Positions 24,205-33,392 of a stretch of DNA of 64,000 nucleotides are shown here, one piece after another. A model generated the notes under the pieces. That model saw only the letters and a program-made list of their open reading frames with translations, was not told where the DNA came from and searched no databases. The stretch covers positions 186,001 to 250,000 of the forward strand of contig NZ_JYJB01000005.1 of the NCBI RefSeq assembly GCF_000956475.1, written 5' to 3'. Positions within the stretch are counted from its first letter, which is position 1; every line of letters begins with the position of its first letter. The stretch comes from Microbacterium hydrocarbonoxydans. Lineage in GTDB: Bacteria > Actinomycetota > Actinomycetes > Actinomycetales > Microbacteriaceae. The translations under genes and the position numbers were made by a program.

Positions 24205-27200
24205 TCAGGCCGCCGCCTCCCGGCGCCGCATCCGGGCCACGAGGAGCACCAGGCCGCCGATCGCCAGCAGCGCGAGCGCCCAGCCGAGTCCGGTGACGAT
24301 GCCGCCGGTGGTCGCGAGCACCTGAAGGTCGACGGATGCCGTCGCCGCCGCAGTCACCGTGACCGCTCCGGCCGATCCGCTCACCGTCGCCACGTTCACG
24401 ACCTTGCCCGCGGCGACGTCGGCCGCCGTGAGCACGTATGCGATCGGGCCGCAGTCCGCCGCCGCACCAGGAGCGAGATCCGCGATGTCGCAGTCGATCG
24501 CGCCCCCGAGCATCGGATCGGAGATCACGACGCCGGAGAGCGTGCGGACTCCCGTGTTCGTGACGGTGAAACGGAACTTCACGGTGTCGCCGGCGTTGAT
24601 CCTGCCATTGCCGTCGACGTCGGCGTAGTCGCCGCCGGTCTTGGTCAGCGCGATCGCAGGCTGCGCCTCGATCGGCGTCACCACCGTGTCCTCCGCCGTG
24701 GGCGGGATCTCGCCCGTGCCGGTGCCGGTGGTGATGGCGGTGTTCACGATCTCGCCCGCATCGATCTCCGCCTGCGTCAGCATGGCCGGATCGCCCGCGC
24801 ACACGGTGGAGTCGCCGGGGGCGAGTTCCGTGGCATCGCACACGATGTCGCCGGTCAGACGCGGGTCGGACACCGAGATGCCCGTGAGCGTCGTGGTCCC
24901 GATGTTCGAGACCGTGAACGTGTAGGCGATCGTGTCGCCGGCATCCGTGCGTCCGCTGCCGTTCGCATCGACGATCGCGGCCGCCGACTTCAGCAGCGAG
25001 AGACGGTCGGTGCCGGCGACCCGGACATCCGCCTCGGCTCCTGCGTCAGCGGAGCCGCTCCAGGACTCTCCCTCGACCGTCGCCGTGTTGTGCACGGTGC
25101 CTGCGTCGACGTCGGCCTGCGTCAGCTCATAGGCGATCGGGCCGCACTGCGCCTCCTGGCCGGGCTGGAGCTCGAGACCTTCGAGTGCCGGGCAGTCGAT
25201 GTCTCCGCCGAGCAGCGGGTCGTTCAGCACGATGTCGCGCAGGACGGTCGTGCCCGTGTTCCTGATCGTGAACGAGTAAGGCACGGTGTCACCCGCGCCG
25301 ACCATCCCGTCGGCGCCGGGGTCTGCGAAGCCGGGCGTCTTGGTCAGCGCGATCGCCGTGGTGCCGACGAACAGCACCTCCGCCGAGCCGTCGTCGCTGA
25401 CCTCGCCGATCGGGCTGTCCGCGGTCGCGGTGGCGATGTTCGGGCGTCGCTCCGCCTCGATGTCCGCCTGCGTGAGGGCGTAGGTGAACGGGCCGCAGTC
25501 TGCACTGGCACCGGGAACGAGCTCGGCGATCGTGCACAGCGCGGTGGCGCCGAGGAGCGGATCGGTCACCGTGACGTCGGTCAGAGTCGTGTTCCCGGAG
25601 TTGTTCACCGTGAACGAGTAGTCGATCGTGTCGCCGGCGCCGATGAAGCCGTCGCCGTTCGCGTCGGTCACCTGACCTGCCGTCTTGGTGAGTTCGATGC
25701 CTGCGGTCTGATCGATGTCGGCCGAGGCCGACGCCGTGTCCTCCACGAAGCGGTTGTCGGGTCCCTGAGCGATGGTCGAGGCGGTGTTGCGCACCACGCC
25801 GTTGTCGATGTCGGCCTGTGTGAGCGTGTACGGCACGGGGTCGCACGTCACAGACTCACCGGGCTCCAGCAGGACCCCGTCGAGCGCGGTGCAGGTCACG
25901 GGGCCGCCCAGCATCGGGTCGTCGATCTGCCCGTTGTGCAGCGTCGTCGTCCCGGTGTTGATGAGCGCGAACGTGTACTGGATCGTGTCGCCCGCGTTCA
26001 CCTGGTTGTCGGCGTTGACGTCGACGACGGTGCTCGGCGTCTTGGTGAGGCTGACGCTGTTCACGCTCGGGACGGTCACGTTCGCCTCGGCGCCGTCGGT
26101 CGCGGTGCCCTGCGGGGACTGACCGGTGACGGACGCCTCGTTGTGCACGGTGCCGTTGTCGAGGTCCTGCTGCGTGAGGGTGTAGGTCACCGGCGCGCAG
26201 GTCACCTCGGCACCAGGAGCGAGCGGGGCCGCGAGGGCCGGGCAGGTCACGGCGCCGCCGAGCAGCGGATCCGTGATCTGCGCGCTCGTGAACGTGACGT
26301 CTCCGGTATTGCGCACCGTGAACGTGTAGGCCACGGTGTCACCCGCGTCGATCCGGCCGTTGCCGTTCGCGTCGGCAGGAGCCGCTGCGGACTTCACGAG
26401 CTCGATGCGCGGGGTCCCGGCGACCGGGACGACGCTGGTCGAGGTGTTGTCGGAGGGGTCAGGGTCCGGCGTGGTCGAGGTGACGGTCGCGGTGTTCGAC
26501 AGCTGCGTGTCCGCCGTGGCCGGGTCGACCGTGCCCGTGACGGTCGCGGTGAAGGTCGCACCGACGGCGAGAGTGCCGACGGAGCAGCCGAGCTGACCCG
26601 CCGTCACGGTGCAGCCCGCGGTCGGGGTCGTGGGGTTCAGCAGCGCCGCCGGCAGCGGGTCGGAGACCGTGACGGCGGATGCCGGGCTCGGCCCGTTGTT
26701 GGTCACCACGATCGTGTACGTGATCGGCGCGTTCAGCTGCGCCGGGTTCGCTGATGCCGTCTTCACGATCGACAGGTCGGCAGACGGCGTGCCCTCGACG
26801 GTCGAGGTGCTCGTGTTGTCGGACGGGTCGGGATCGGGCGTCTGCGAGGTGCCGGTGGCGGTGTTCGCCACGGTGCCGGTGGCCACGACGCGCGCGGTCA
26901 CCGTGAGGGTGGCGGACTCGCCCGGCAGCAGCGTCCCGACGGTCCACCGCGCGTCCGCAGCCGACCACGTGCCCACGGACGGCGTCGCGCCCGTGATGAT
27001 GAGTCCGGGCCCTGCTGCGTCATCGACGACGACACCCGCAGCGGTGGACGGGCCGTCGTTGCGCACGGTGACGACGAAGCTCGCCTCGCCCTCGAGCGGG
27101 ACGCTCGGGGTGCTGGTGGTCTTCGTCACGACGATGTCGGCGCTCGGAGTCAAGGGCTTGTCGACCGTCGACGTGTTGTCGGAGGGGTCGGGATCGGGCG

Positions 27201-29736
27201 TCGGCGAGGTCACCGTGGCGGTGTTGGTCAGAGTTCCCGTCGCGCTCGCGGCGAGGGTGCCCTCGATGCGGATCTGCACCGACTGGCCGACTGCGAGGTC
27301 TCCGACCGCGCAGGTCAGCGTGCTGCCGGCGAGCGTGCAGCCTGCCGGCGTCGTGCCGAGCGTGAAGCCGGCGGGAAGCGTGTCCGTCGCCGTGACGCCG
27401 CGTGCGACCGAGGGGCCGCCGTTCGCGATCGTGAGCGTGTAGCCGAATGCCCCGCCGGGCACGGCGGTGGCGTCGGCCGTCTTGACCACGCTGATGTCGG
27501 CGCTCTGGACGACCTCGACATCGGCGGAGTCGGAGTTGTTCGCGGGGTCGGAGTCCTCGGCGGGCGATGCGACGGATGCCGTGTTCGTCACGGTTCCGGC
27601 GGGGGCGTCAGCGGCGACCAGCGCCTGCACCGTGACGGTGCTCGATGCACCCTCCGCGAGCGTGGGCCAGGTGCAGGTGACATCGGTCGACGTCGTGGTG
27701 CAGCTGCCCGAGGTGGCCGCGGCGGTGACGACGGTGAGACCGGTGGGCAGTGCGTCCTTGAGGACGGCGTTCACGGCATCCGAGGTGCCGTTGTTGGTCA
27801 CCACGATCGTGTAGGTGACAGTGCCGCCGGCGGCTACCTGCGCGGGAGAGGCCGTCTTGGTCAGGGCCAGGTCGGCGATGATGGTCGGGTTGAAGCTCGT
27901 CGAGTCGACGTTGTTGCTCGGATCGGGGTCGGGAGTGGTGCTCGTCACGCTGGCCGAGTTCTGCACGACCGCGTTCGCACCGGAGGCGAGCGCGACGGTC
28001 ACCGTGATCGTGGTCGTCGCTCCTGGTGCGAGCGTGCCGACCAGGCATCCCAGCGTCTGCCCCGTCATCGCGCAGGAGCCCTGCTGCGCCGTCGCGCTGA
28101 CGAAGGTCGTCGCAGGGTCGAGCGGGTCGGTCACGCGCACGTCACGCGCCTCGGAGGGGCCGTCGTTGTGGACCGTGAGCGTGTAGGTCAGGTTCTGACC
28201 CGCCACGGGCGATGCCGGCGCGAAGGTCTTCACGATCGAGACGTCGGCCTCGGCGGTGAGCGTGCCGGAGGCGGAAGCGGTGTTGTTCGAGAGGTTCGGG
28301 TCGGTGAGCGTGCCCGACACGGAGGCCGTGTTGGTGAGCGCTGCGCCTGGGCTCATCGAGGCGGACACGGTGCCGGTGACGGTGATCGTCGTGCTCGCGC
28401 CGACCGCGAGCGATCCGATAGCACAGCTGATCGTCGCTCCGGTGGTGCAGGTGCCCTGCGCCGGGGTGACCTGAGTCACCGAGTATCCGGAGGGCACGGC
28501 GTCCGTCACGGACACGCCTGTCGCCGCCTGCGGGCCGTTGTTGGTCACGGTGATCGCGAAGGTGGCGGACTCACCCACTACGAGAGGCGAGGTGTTCAGC
28601 GTCTTCGTGATCGCGAGATCCGCAGCGGCGTTCACCGGCGTCTGCACCTCGTTGCTGGTGGACGTGCGGTCCTGGTTCGCCACGCCGTCGCGGAAGGCGA
28701 CGTTCGCCTCGTTGAGGACGGTCGTCGCCGCCGCGGAGACGTTGACCTTCGCATCGAAGGTGTAGCTCGTGCTCGCGCCGACGCCGATCGAGCCGCCGGC
28801 CGTGGCCGTGCCGTTGTCGCCCAGGCGCACGCGCAGCGTGCGGGTCCCCGACGTGAACTCTCCGCGGTCGTCACCCGATGCGTCGGTGAGCGCACCGGCG
28901 CCGGCGCCGCTGACGATCTTGATCGAGCCGGGCACGAAGTCGATGCCGCTGGCGAGCTGATCAGTCGACGCGGCCGCGGTGGCCGGGTTGCCGCCGTTGT
29001 TGACGGTCGTCACCGTGTAGCGCAGAACGTCGCCGACCTCGGCCGTCGTCCCGCCGCGGGTGAGGTTCGTCACGCTCTTCGTCGTGACGAGGCAGGGCCC
29101 GGTGCCGAACGTGATGTCGTCGAGGAAGTTCCCCACCGAGTTGTTGCCGGAACCGGCGCTCACGGCCTGGAAGCCGAAGCGCGTGATGGTCTGGCCGGCG
29201 GGGACCGTGTAGGTGCCGGAGTGCGAGCCCCACGCGGCGGTGGTATCGGAGAGGTTCGAGCCGCTCTGCACGAGCGTGCCGCCCGGGACGCCGATCATGA
29301 CGCGCATGACGTCGGTGCCGACGCGTGCACGATGCTTGAGCGACCAGGCGAGGGTCTGTCCGGGAGTCGTCGCGACGTCCTGGTAGAGCATGCTCGCGCT
29401 GTTGGCGTTGAGCTCGGCGAACTGGCGCCCCTGCGGCGCCGTGACGCCTTGGAAGCCGCTCGACCAGATCTCGATCTGGTTCGCACTGTCGTCGGTGGAC
29501 CAGCCGGGCACCTGCGCCTCGGGGATCAGCCGATACGTCGCATTGCCGATCGCGGGCGACTCGAACGTGCCATTGGTGAGCGAGACCGCTCCCTGGCACT
29601 GCGTCGGATTCTGTGCGGCCGACGCCGGAGCCGGTGCGGCGACCTCGGTCACCACCGTCAGACCCGCCGCGAGCAGCAGAGCCGAGGTGACCCCGGCGAC
29701 GGTGCGACGAAGGCGCGATTGAGCGTACGCGGACAT
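24205..29736 (-). CDS. Giant cell-wall-anchored surface protein with DUF11 and DUF7507-type repeats, LAxTG sorting signal
   Basis: 1843 aa. ATG at 29736 after AAGGGGAACGC gives a signal peptide (basic MSAYAQSRLRRTVAG, hydrophobic core, APASAAQ cleavage region). Residues ~45-215 form a carbohydrate-binding-like domain (NGTFESPAIGN, FLDDITFGTGPC). Then come a first domain with TKSVTNLTRGG, six DUF11-type repeats each opening with AD-ITKT/SIVKT, and six C-terminal repeats with the pattern TKT-----D-NGDG-I-AGDT--Y-F-V-NTG (DUF7507-like). The end is VLATTGG, a TM helix and RRREAAA. LATTG fits the LAxTG motif of class E sortases. Likely a long, isopeptide- or Ca-stabilised stalk for adhesion. The repeats are diverged, not recent copies. 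Monocistronic. Confidence 0.9.
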   Translation of the reverse strand: MSAYAQSRLRRTVAGVTSALLLAAGLTVVTEVAAPAPASAAQNPTQCQGAVSLTNGTFESPAIGNATYRLIPEAQVPGWSTDDSANQIEIWSSGFQGVTAPQGRQFAELNANSASMLYQDVATTPGQTLAWSLKHRARVGTDVMRVMIGVPGGTLVQSGSNLSDTTAAWGSHSGTYTVPAGQTITRFGFQAVSAGSGNNSVGNFLDDITFGTGPCLVTTKSVTNLTRGGTTAEVGDVLRYTVTTVNNGGNPATAAASTDQLASGIDFVPGSIKIVSGAGAGALTDASGDDRGEFTSGTRTLRVRLGDNGTATAGGSIGVGASTSYTFDAKVNVSAAATTVLNEANVAFRDGVANQDRTSTSNEVQTPVNAAADLAITKTLNTSPLVVGESATFAITVTNNGPQAATGVSVTDAVPSGYSVTQVTPAQGTCTTGATISCAIGSLAVGASTTITVTGTVSASMSPGAALTNTASVSGTLTDPNLSNNTASASGTLTAEADVSIVKTFAPASPVAGQNLTYTLTVHNDGPSEARDVRVTDPLDPATTFVSATAQQGSCAMTGQTLGCLVGTLAPGATTTITVTVALASGANAVVQNSASVTSTTPDPDPSNNVDSTSFNPTIIADLALTKTASPAQVAAGGTVTYTIVVTNNGTSDAVNAVLKDALPTGLTVVTAAATSGSCTTTSTDVTCTWPTLAEGASSTVTVQALVAADAPAGTVTNTASVASPAEDSDPANNSDSADVEVVQSADISVVKTADATAVPGGAFGYTLTIANGGPSVARGVTATDTLPAGFTLGTTPAGCTLAGSTLTCAVGDLAVGQSVQIRIEGTLAASATGTLTNTATVTSPTPDPDPSDNTSTVDKPLTPSADIVVTKTTSTPSVPLEGEASFVVTVRNDGPSTAAGVVVDDAAGPGLIITGATPSVGTWSAADARWTVGTLLPGESATLTVTARVVATGTVANTATGTSQTPDPDPSDNTSTSTVEGTPSADLSIVKTASANPAQLNAPITYTIVVTNNGPSPASAVTVSDPLPAALLNPTTPTAGCTVTAGQLGCSVGTLAVGATFTATVTGTVDPATADTQLSNTATVTSTTPDPDPSDNTSTSVVPVAGTPRIELVKSAAAPADANGNGRIDAGDTVAYTFTVRNTGDVTFTSAQITDPLLGGAVTCPALAAPLAPGAEVTCAPVTYTLTQQDLDNGTVHNEASVTGQSPQGTATDGAEANVTVPSVNSVSLTKTPSTVVDVNADNQVNAGDTIQYTFALINTGTTTLHNGQIDDPMLGGPVTCTALDGVLLEPGESVTCDPVPYTLTQADIDNGVVRNTASTIAQGPDNRFVEDTASASADIDQTAGIELTKTAGQVTDANGDGFIGAGDTIDYSFTVNNSGNTTLTDVTVTDPLLGATALCTIAELVPGASADCGPFTYALTQADIEAERRPNIATATADSPIGEVSDDGSAEVLFVGTTAIALTKTPGFADPGADGMVGAGDTVPYSFTIRNTGTTVLRDIVLNDPLLGGDIDCPALEGLELQPGQEAQCGPIAYELTQADVDAGTVHNTATVEGESWSGSADAGAEADVRVAGTDRLSLLKSAAAIVDANGSGRTDAGDTIAYTFTVSNIGTTTLTGISVSDPRLTGDIVCDATELAPGDSTVCAGDPAMLTQAEIDAGEIVNTAITTGTGTGEIPPTAEDTVVTPIEAQPAIALTKTGGDYADVDGNGRINAGDTVKFRFTVTNTGVRTLSGVVISDPMLGGAIDCDIADLAPGAAADCGPIAYVLTAADVAAGKVVNVATVSGSAGAVTVTAAATASVDLQVLATTGGIVTGLGWALALLAIGGLVLLVARMRRREAAA

Positions 29737-29903
29737 GCGTTCCCCTTGTTTCTCCCCGGAAGCTCCCCGCGCCGCTCGGCACGGCGCACTTCCCCGGTCC
29801 GACCCTATCGGAGGGCTTGTCACTGGTCCCCCCTCCCGCGACGGACGTTGTCGGACCGAGACCCGATTACGATCGGAGATGCACGCTCGCAGGAAGGCCA
29901 GTC

Positions 29904-31184
29904 ATGCCCCTCACCCCGACCGCACTCGCCCATGCTGACGACCTCGCGGACTTCGTCGCCGCCTCCCCGTCGAGTTATCACGCCGCCGCGGAGGTCGCGC
30001 GGAGACTCGAGGCGACCGGATTCCGGCGGCTTGAAGAGGGTGAAGCCTGGGAGATCTCCTCAGGAGGACGCTACGTGGTGGTCCGCGACGGGGCGGCGAT
30101 CGCCTGGACCGTGCCCGCGGATGCCACGGCCATCACGCCCGCGCACATCCTCGGTGCGCACACCGACTCCCCCGGCTTCAAGCTCAAGCCGCAGCCGACG
30201 ACCGGCTCCTCCGGCTGGCTGCAGGCCGCGGTCGAGGTCTACGGCGGCCCCCTCCTGAACTCCTGGCTCGACCGGGAGCTGCGCCTGGCCGGACGTCTGG
30301 CCCTGTCAGACGGGCGCGTGGTGCTCGCCGACACCGGCGCGCTTCTGCGCCTGCCGCAGCTCGCCGTGCACCTCGACCGCGAGGCGAACACGGGCCTCGC
30401 GCTCGACAAGCAGTTCCAGACCCAGCCGGTGTGGGGACTGGGAGACCCGACGCAGAACGACATCCTCGCCGAGCTCGCCGTGTCAGCAGGAGTGTCGGCG
30501 TCTGACATCCGAGGCTACGACGTCGTGATCGCCGATTCGGCGCGCGGTGAGGTGTTCGGCAAGGACGGCGCATTCTTTGCCTCCGGCCGGCTCGACGACC
30601 TCGCCTCCGTGCACGCCGGCGTGGTGGCGCTCGCTTCGCACCAGACGGAGTCCGGCCCGATCGCCGTGCTCGCGGCCTTCGACCACGAGGAGCTCGGCTC
30701 CGGCTCCCGCTCGGGAGCCGGAGGGCCGTTCCTCGAGGACGTGCTGGAGCGCGTGTACGCCGGGCTCGGCGCCGACTCCTCGACGCGCCGTCGGGCTTAC
30801 TCCTCGTCGTGGTGCCTGTCGAGCGACGTCGGCCACTCCGTGCATCCGAACTACGCGGCCAAGCACGACCCGGTCGTGCACCCCGTGCTCGGCTCCGGCC
30901 CCATCCTCAAGCTCAACGCGAATCAGCGCTATGCGACGGATGCCATAGGCGGAGCCGCCTGGAGCGCCTGGTGCGACGCCGCAGGCGTGCGGGCGCAGGA
31001 GTTCGTCTCCCACAACAACGTGCCGTGCGGCTCGACCATCGGCCCGATCACGGCGACGCGCCTCGGCATCCGCACGGTCGATGTCGGCATCCCGATCCTG
31101 TCGATGCACTCCGCTCGAGAGCTCGCCGGTGTCTCCGACCTGCACGACCTGGCACGCGTGGCGGGAGCGTTCTTCGCCGGCTGA
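29904..31184 (+). CDS. M18-family aminopeptidase
   Basis: 426 aa, full length. Zinc-binding residues are visible in LGAHTDSPGFKLK (His, Asp), DHEELGSGSRSGA (two Glu), SSDVGHSVHPNY (Asp) and PILSMHSARE (final His). M18 enzymes remove N-terminal acidic or hydrophobic residues in the cytoplasm. ATG at 29904 with AGGAAGG upstream. A large inverted repeat (31215-31296) separates it from the permease. Confidence 0.93.
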   Translation: MPLTPTALAHADDLADFVAASPSSYHAAAEVARRLEATGFRRLEEGEAWEISSGGRYVVVRDGAAIAWTVPADATAITPAHILGAHTDSPGFKLKPQPTTGSSGWLQAAVEVYGGPLLNSWLDRELRLAGRLALSDGRVVLADTGALLRLPQLAVHLDREANTGLALDKQFQTQPVWGLGDPTQNDILAELAVSAGVSASDIRGYDVVIADSARGEVFGKDGAFFASGRLDDLASVHAGVVALASHQTESGPIAVLAAFDHEELGSGSRSGAGGPFLEDVLERVYAGLGADSSTRRRAYSSSWCLSSDVGHSVHPNYAAKHDPVVHPVLGSGPILKLNANQRYATDAIGGAAWSAWCDAAGVRAQEFVSHNNVPCGSTIGPITATRLGIRTVDVGIPILSMHSARELAGVSDLHDLARVAGAFFAG

Positions 31185-31214
31185 GCCGGTCCCGACGCCC
31201 TCCCCCGCCTCGGT

Positions 31215-31296
31215 GCGAAAAGTCGGAGTTCTTGACGACACGCCGCGCGACCGGCGTCCGGAGGCGGCGTGTCCGCGTGAGACTCCGACTTTTCGC
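31215..31296. repeat. Two-tier inverted repeat, MITE-like or terminator
   Basis: Outer arms GCGAAAAGTCGGAGT (31215-31229) and ACTCCGACTTTTCGC (31282-31296), inner arms GACACGCCGC (31237-31246) and GCGGCGTGTC (31264-31273), all perfect. Located between the M18 gene and the permease RBS. It can end M18 transcription; the precise outer ends also resemble a very small mobile element. Confidence 0.6.
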
Positions 31297-31320
31297 GCGG
31301 GGAGCGAGGAGGATGTCGTC

Positions 31321-32772
31321 ATGAGCGACAAGATTGCGGCGGGCCCCGCTCTCATCGAGCGTGCCGGCATCGACATCATCCCCGAATCCGACCGCGGCGC
31401 GAAGCCCCGCGATCTCTTCTGGCCGTGGTTCGCGGCGAACGTGTCGGTGTTCGGCATGTCCTACGGCTCGTTCGTGCTCGGCTTCGGCGTCTCCCTGTGG
31501 CAGGCGACCGTCGTGTCGGTGATCGGCATCGTCGTGTCGTTCTTCCTGTGCGGGCTGATCGCGATCGCCGGCAAGCGCGGATCCGCACCCACCATGGTGC
31601 TGTCCCGCGCGGCGTTCGGCGTACAGGGTCAGAAGCTGCCAGGCATCGTGTCGTGGCTGACCTCGATCGGATGGGAGACCTCGCTCGCGATCACGGCCGT
31701 GCTCGCGACCGGCACGATCCTGCGCACGCTCGGCTGGGTGAACGGTGACGACGACACCGCGGTCAAGATCATCGCGACGATCGCGGTCGCCGTGCTGATC
31801 GTCGGTGCGTCGGTGCTGGGTTACCACACGATCATGAAGCTGCAGTCGGTGCTGACCTGGCTGACCGGGGCCATGACCGTGCTGTTCCTGATCTTCACCT
31901 TCGACGCCATCGACTGGACGACCGCGTTCTCACGTCCCGACGGCACGTTCGCCCAGACCGTCGGAGCTCTCGTCATGGTCATGACGGGATTCGGGCTCGG
32001 ATGGATCAACATCGCAGCCGACTGGTCGCGATATCAGAAGCGCACGGCATCCGACGCCCAGATCGTCGCATGGAACACGATCGGCGGTTCGGTCGCTCCC
32101 GTGATCCTCGTCTTCTTCGGCCTGCTGCTCGCGGCATCCGATGACGATCTCGCGGCAGCCGTCGGCGGCGACCCGATCGGCGCCCTGGCGACCCTGCTGC
32201 CGCCGTGGCTGCTGTTCCCGTTCCTGGTCGTCGCCATCCTCACGCTCGTATCGGGAGCCGTGCTCGGCATCTACTCCTCCGGGCTCACTCTGCTGAGCCT
32301 CGGCATCCGCATCGCCCGCCCTGCCGCCGCAGCGGTCGACGGCGTGATCCTCACGACCGGCACGATCTTCGTGGTGTTCTTCGCGACGAGCTTCATCGGG
32401 CCGTTCCAGTCGTTCCTCATCACGCTCGGTGTGCCGATGGCGTCGTGGGCAGGCATCCTGATCGCCGACATCCTCCGCCGCCGCACGGACTACGACGAGG
32501 CCGCGCTCTTCGACTCGCGCGGACGATACGGCGCCGTCGACGCGCTCTCGATCGGCACCATGCTCGTCGCCACGGCGATCGGCTGGGGCTTCGTCATGAA
32601 CCAGATCCCCGGTACGCCATGGAACGACTGGCAGGGCTACTTCCTCGACCTGCTCGGCTGGCGCGACGACTGGGGATACGCGAACCTCGGCGTGCTCTTC
32701 GCGCTCGTGCTGTCGTTCCTCGTGACCTGGTTCGGCCGGGCCGGCACAATCCGCCGGCAGGAGCAGGTGTGA
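31321..32772 (+). CDS. NCS1-family cytosine/purine (or related) permease
   Basis: 483 aa with about twelve TM helices. The N-terminal SDRGAKPRDLFWPWFAANVSVF motif, the SRAAFGVQGQKLPGIVSW region and the GWINIAADWSRYQKR segment are typical of NCS1 nucleobase/vitamin symporters (codB-like). ATG with GAGGAGG upstream. The isochorismatase-like gene begins inside its stop region (GTGTGA), so the two form an operon; a heterocyclic or amide substrate that is taken up and then hydrolysed is an inference. Confidence 0.88.
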   Translation: MSDKIAAGPALIERAGIDIIPESDRGAKPRDLFWPWFAANVSVFGMSYGSFVLGFGVSLWQATVVSVIGIVVSFFLCGLIAIAGKRGSAPTMVLSRAAFGVQGQKLPGIVSWLTSIGWETSLAITAVLATGTILRTLGWVNGDDDTAVKIIATIAVAVLIVGASVLGYHTIMKLQSVLTWLTGAMTVLFLIFTFDAIDWTTAFSRPDGTFAQTVGALVMVMTGFGLGWINIAADWSRYQKRTASDAQIVAWNTIGGSVAPVILVFFGLLLAASDDDLAAAVGGDPIGALATLLPPWLLFPFLVVAILTLVSGAVLGIYSSGLTLLSLGIRIARPAAAAVDGVILTTGTIFVVFFATSFIGPFQSFLITLGVPMASWAGILIADILRRRTDYDEAALFDSRGRYGAVDALSIGTMLVATAIGWGFVMNQIPGTPWNDWQGYFLDLLGWRDDWGYANLGVLFALVLSFLVTWFGRAGTIRRQEQV

Positions 32773-33335
32773 CCGCGGAGCCGGAGCGAGACGAAGAGTG
32801 GCTGGTCGTGATCGATCCGCAGAACATCTTCGCCTCCCCCGACTCGGCCTGGGGGTCGCCGTTCTTCACTGAGGCGATGCCTCGCATCAGGGCGCTGGCG
32901 GATGCGTTCGGCGAGCGCGTGCTGGTGACGAGATGGATGCCGACGGCCGACCGCTCGACCTCATGGGGCGAGTACTTCGCCGCCTGGCCGTTCGCGGATC
33001 GGCCGGCGACTGATCCGCTGTACGACCTCGTCTCCGATGCCGTCGACCTGTCACCGCTTCCGAGTCTCGATCTGCCGACCTTCGGGAAGTGGGGACCCGA
33101 GATCGAGGCGGTCGTCGGCCGCGGAGCGCACGTCGTGCTCGCGGGCGTCTCGACCGACTGCTGCGTGCTGTCTACAGCGCTGGCGGCGGCCGATGCCGGG
33201 GCCCGCGTCACGATCGCCGCCGATGCCTGCGCGGGGTCGACCGCGGAGAACCACGCGGCTGCGCTGCACGTCATGGGTCTGTACCCGCCGCAGATCACCA
33301 TCGGCGATGCGGCAGGCATCCTCGCCGCGCTCTGA
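32769..33335 (+). CDS. Isochorismatase-like cysteine hydrolase
   Basis: 188 aa with the catalytic triad of the family: Asp in LVVIDPQNIFAS, Lys in DLPTFGKWGPEIE, Cys in VLAGVSTDCCVLSTAL. Members hydrolyse amides (nicotinamidase, ureidoacrylate, N-carbamoyl compounds) or vinyl ethers. GTG start overlaps the permease stop region; CAGGAGCAG provides the ribosome binding site. Substrate presumably delivered by the coupled NCS1 permease (inference). Confidence 0.88.
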   Translation: MTAEPERDEEWLVVIDPQNIFASPDSAWGSPFFTEAMPRIRALADAFGERVLVTRWMPTADRSTSWGEYFAAWPFADRPATDPLYDLVSDAVDLSPLPSLDLPTFGKWGPEIEAVVGRGAHVVLAGVSTDCCVLSTALAAADAGARVTIAADACAGSTAENHAAALHVMGLYPPQITIGDAAGILAAL

Positions 33336-33392
33336 TCGCAGGTTCCCCGCGCGAACGGGAATACTGCCACACTGTTCGTCGGGAGGGGTTCC

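Noticed and set aside
24163..30258. Very long open frames on the plus strand opposite the surface-protein gene
   Set aside because: They are antisense shadows of a high-GC repetitive gene; the minus-strand product has a signal peptide, known repeats and a sorting signal.
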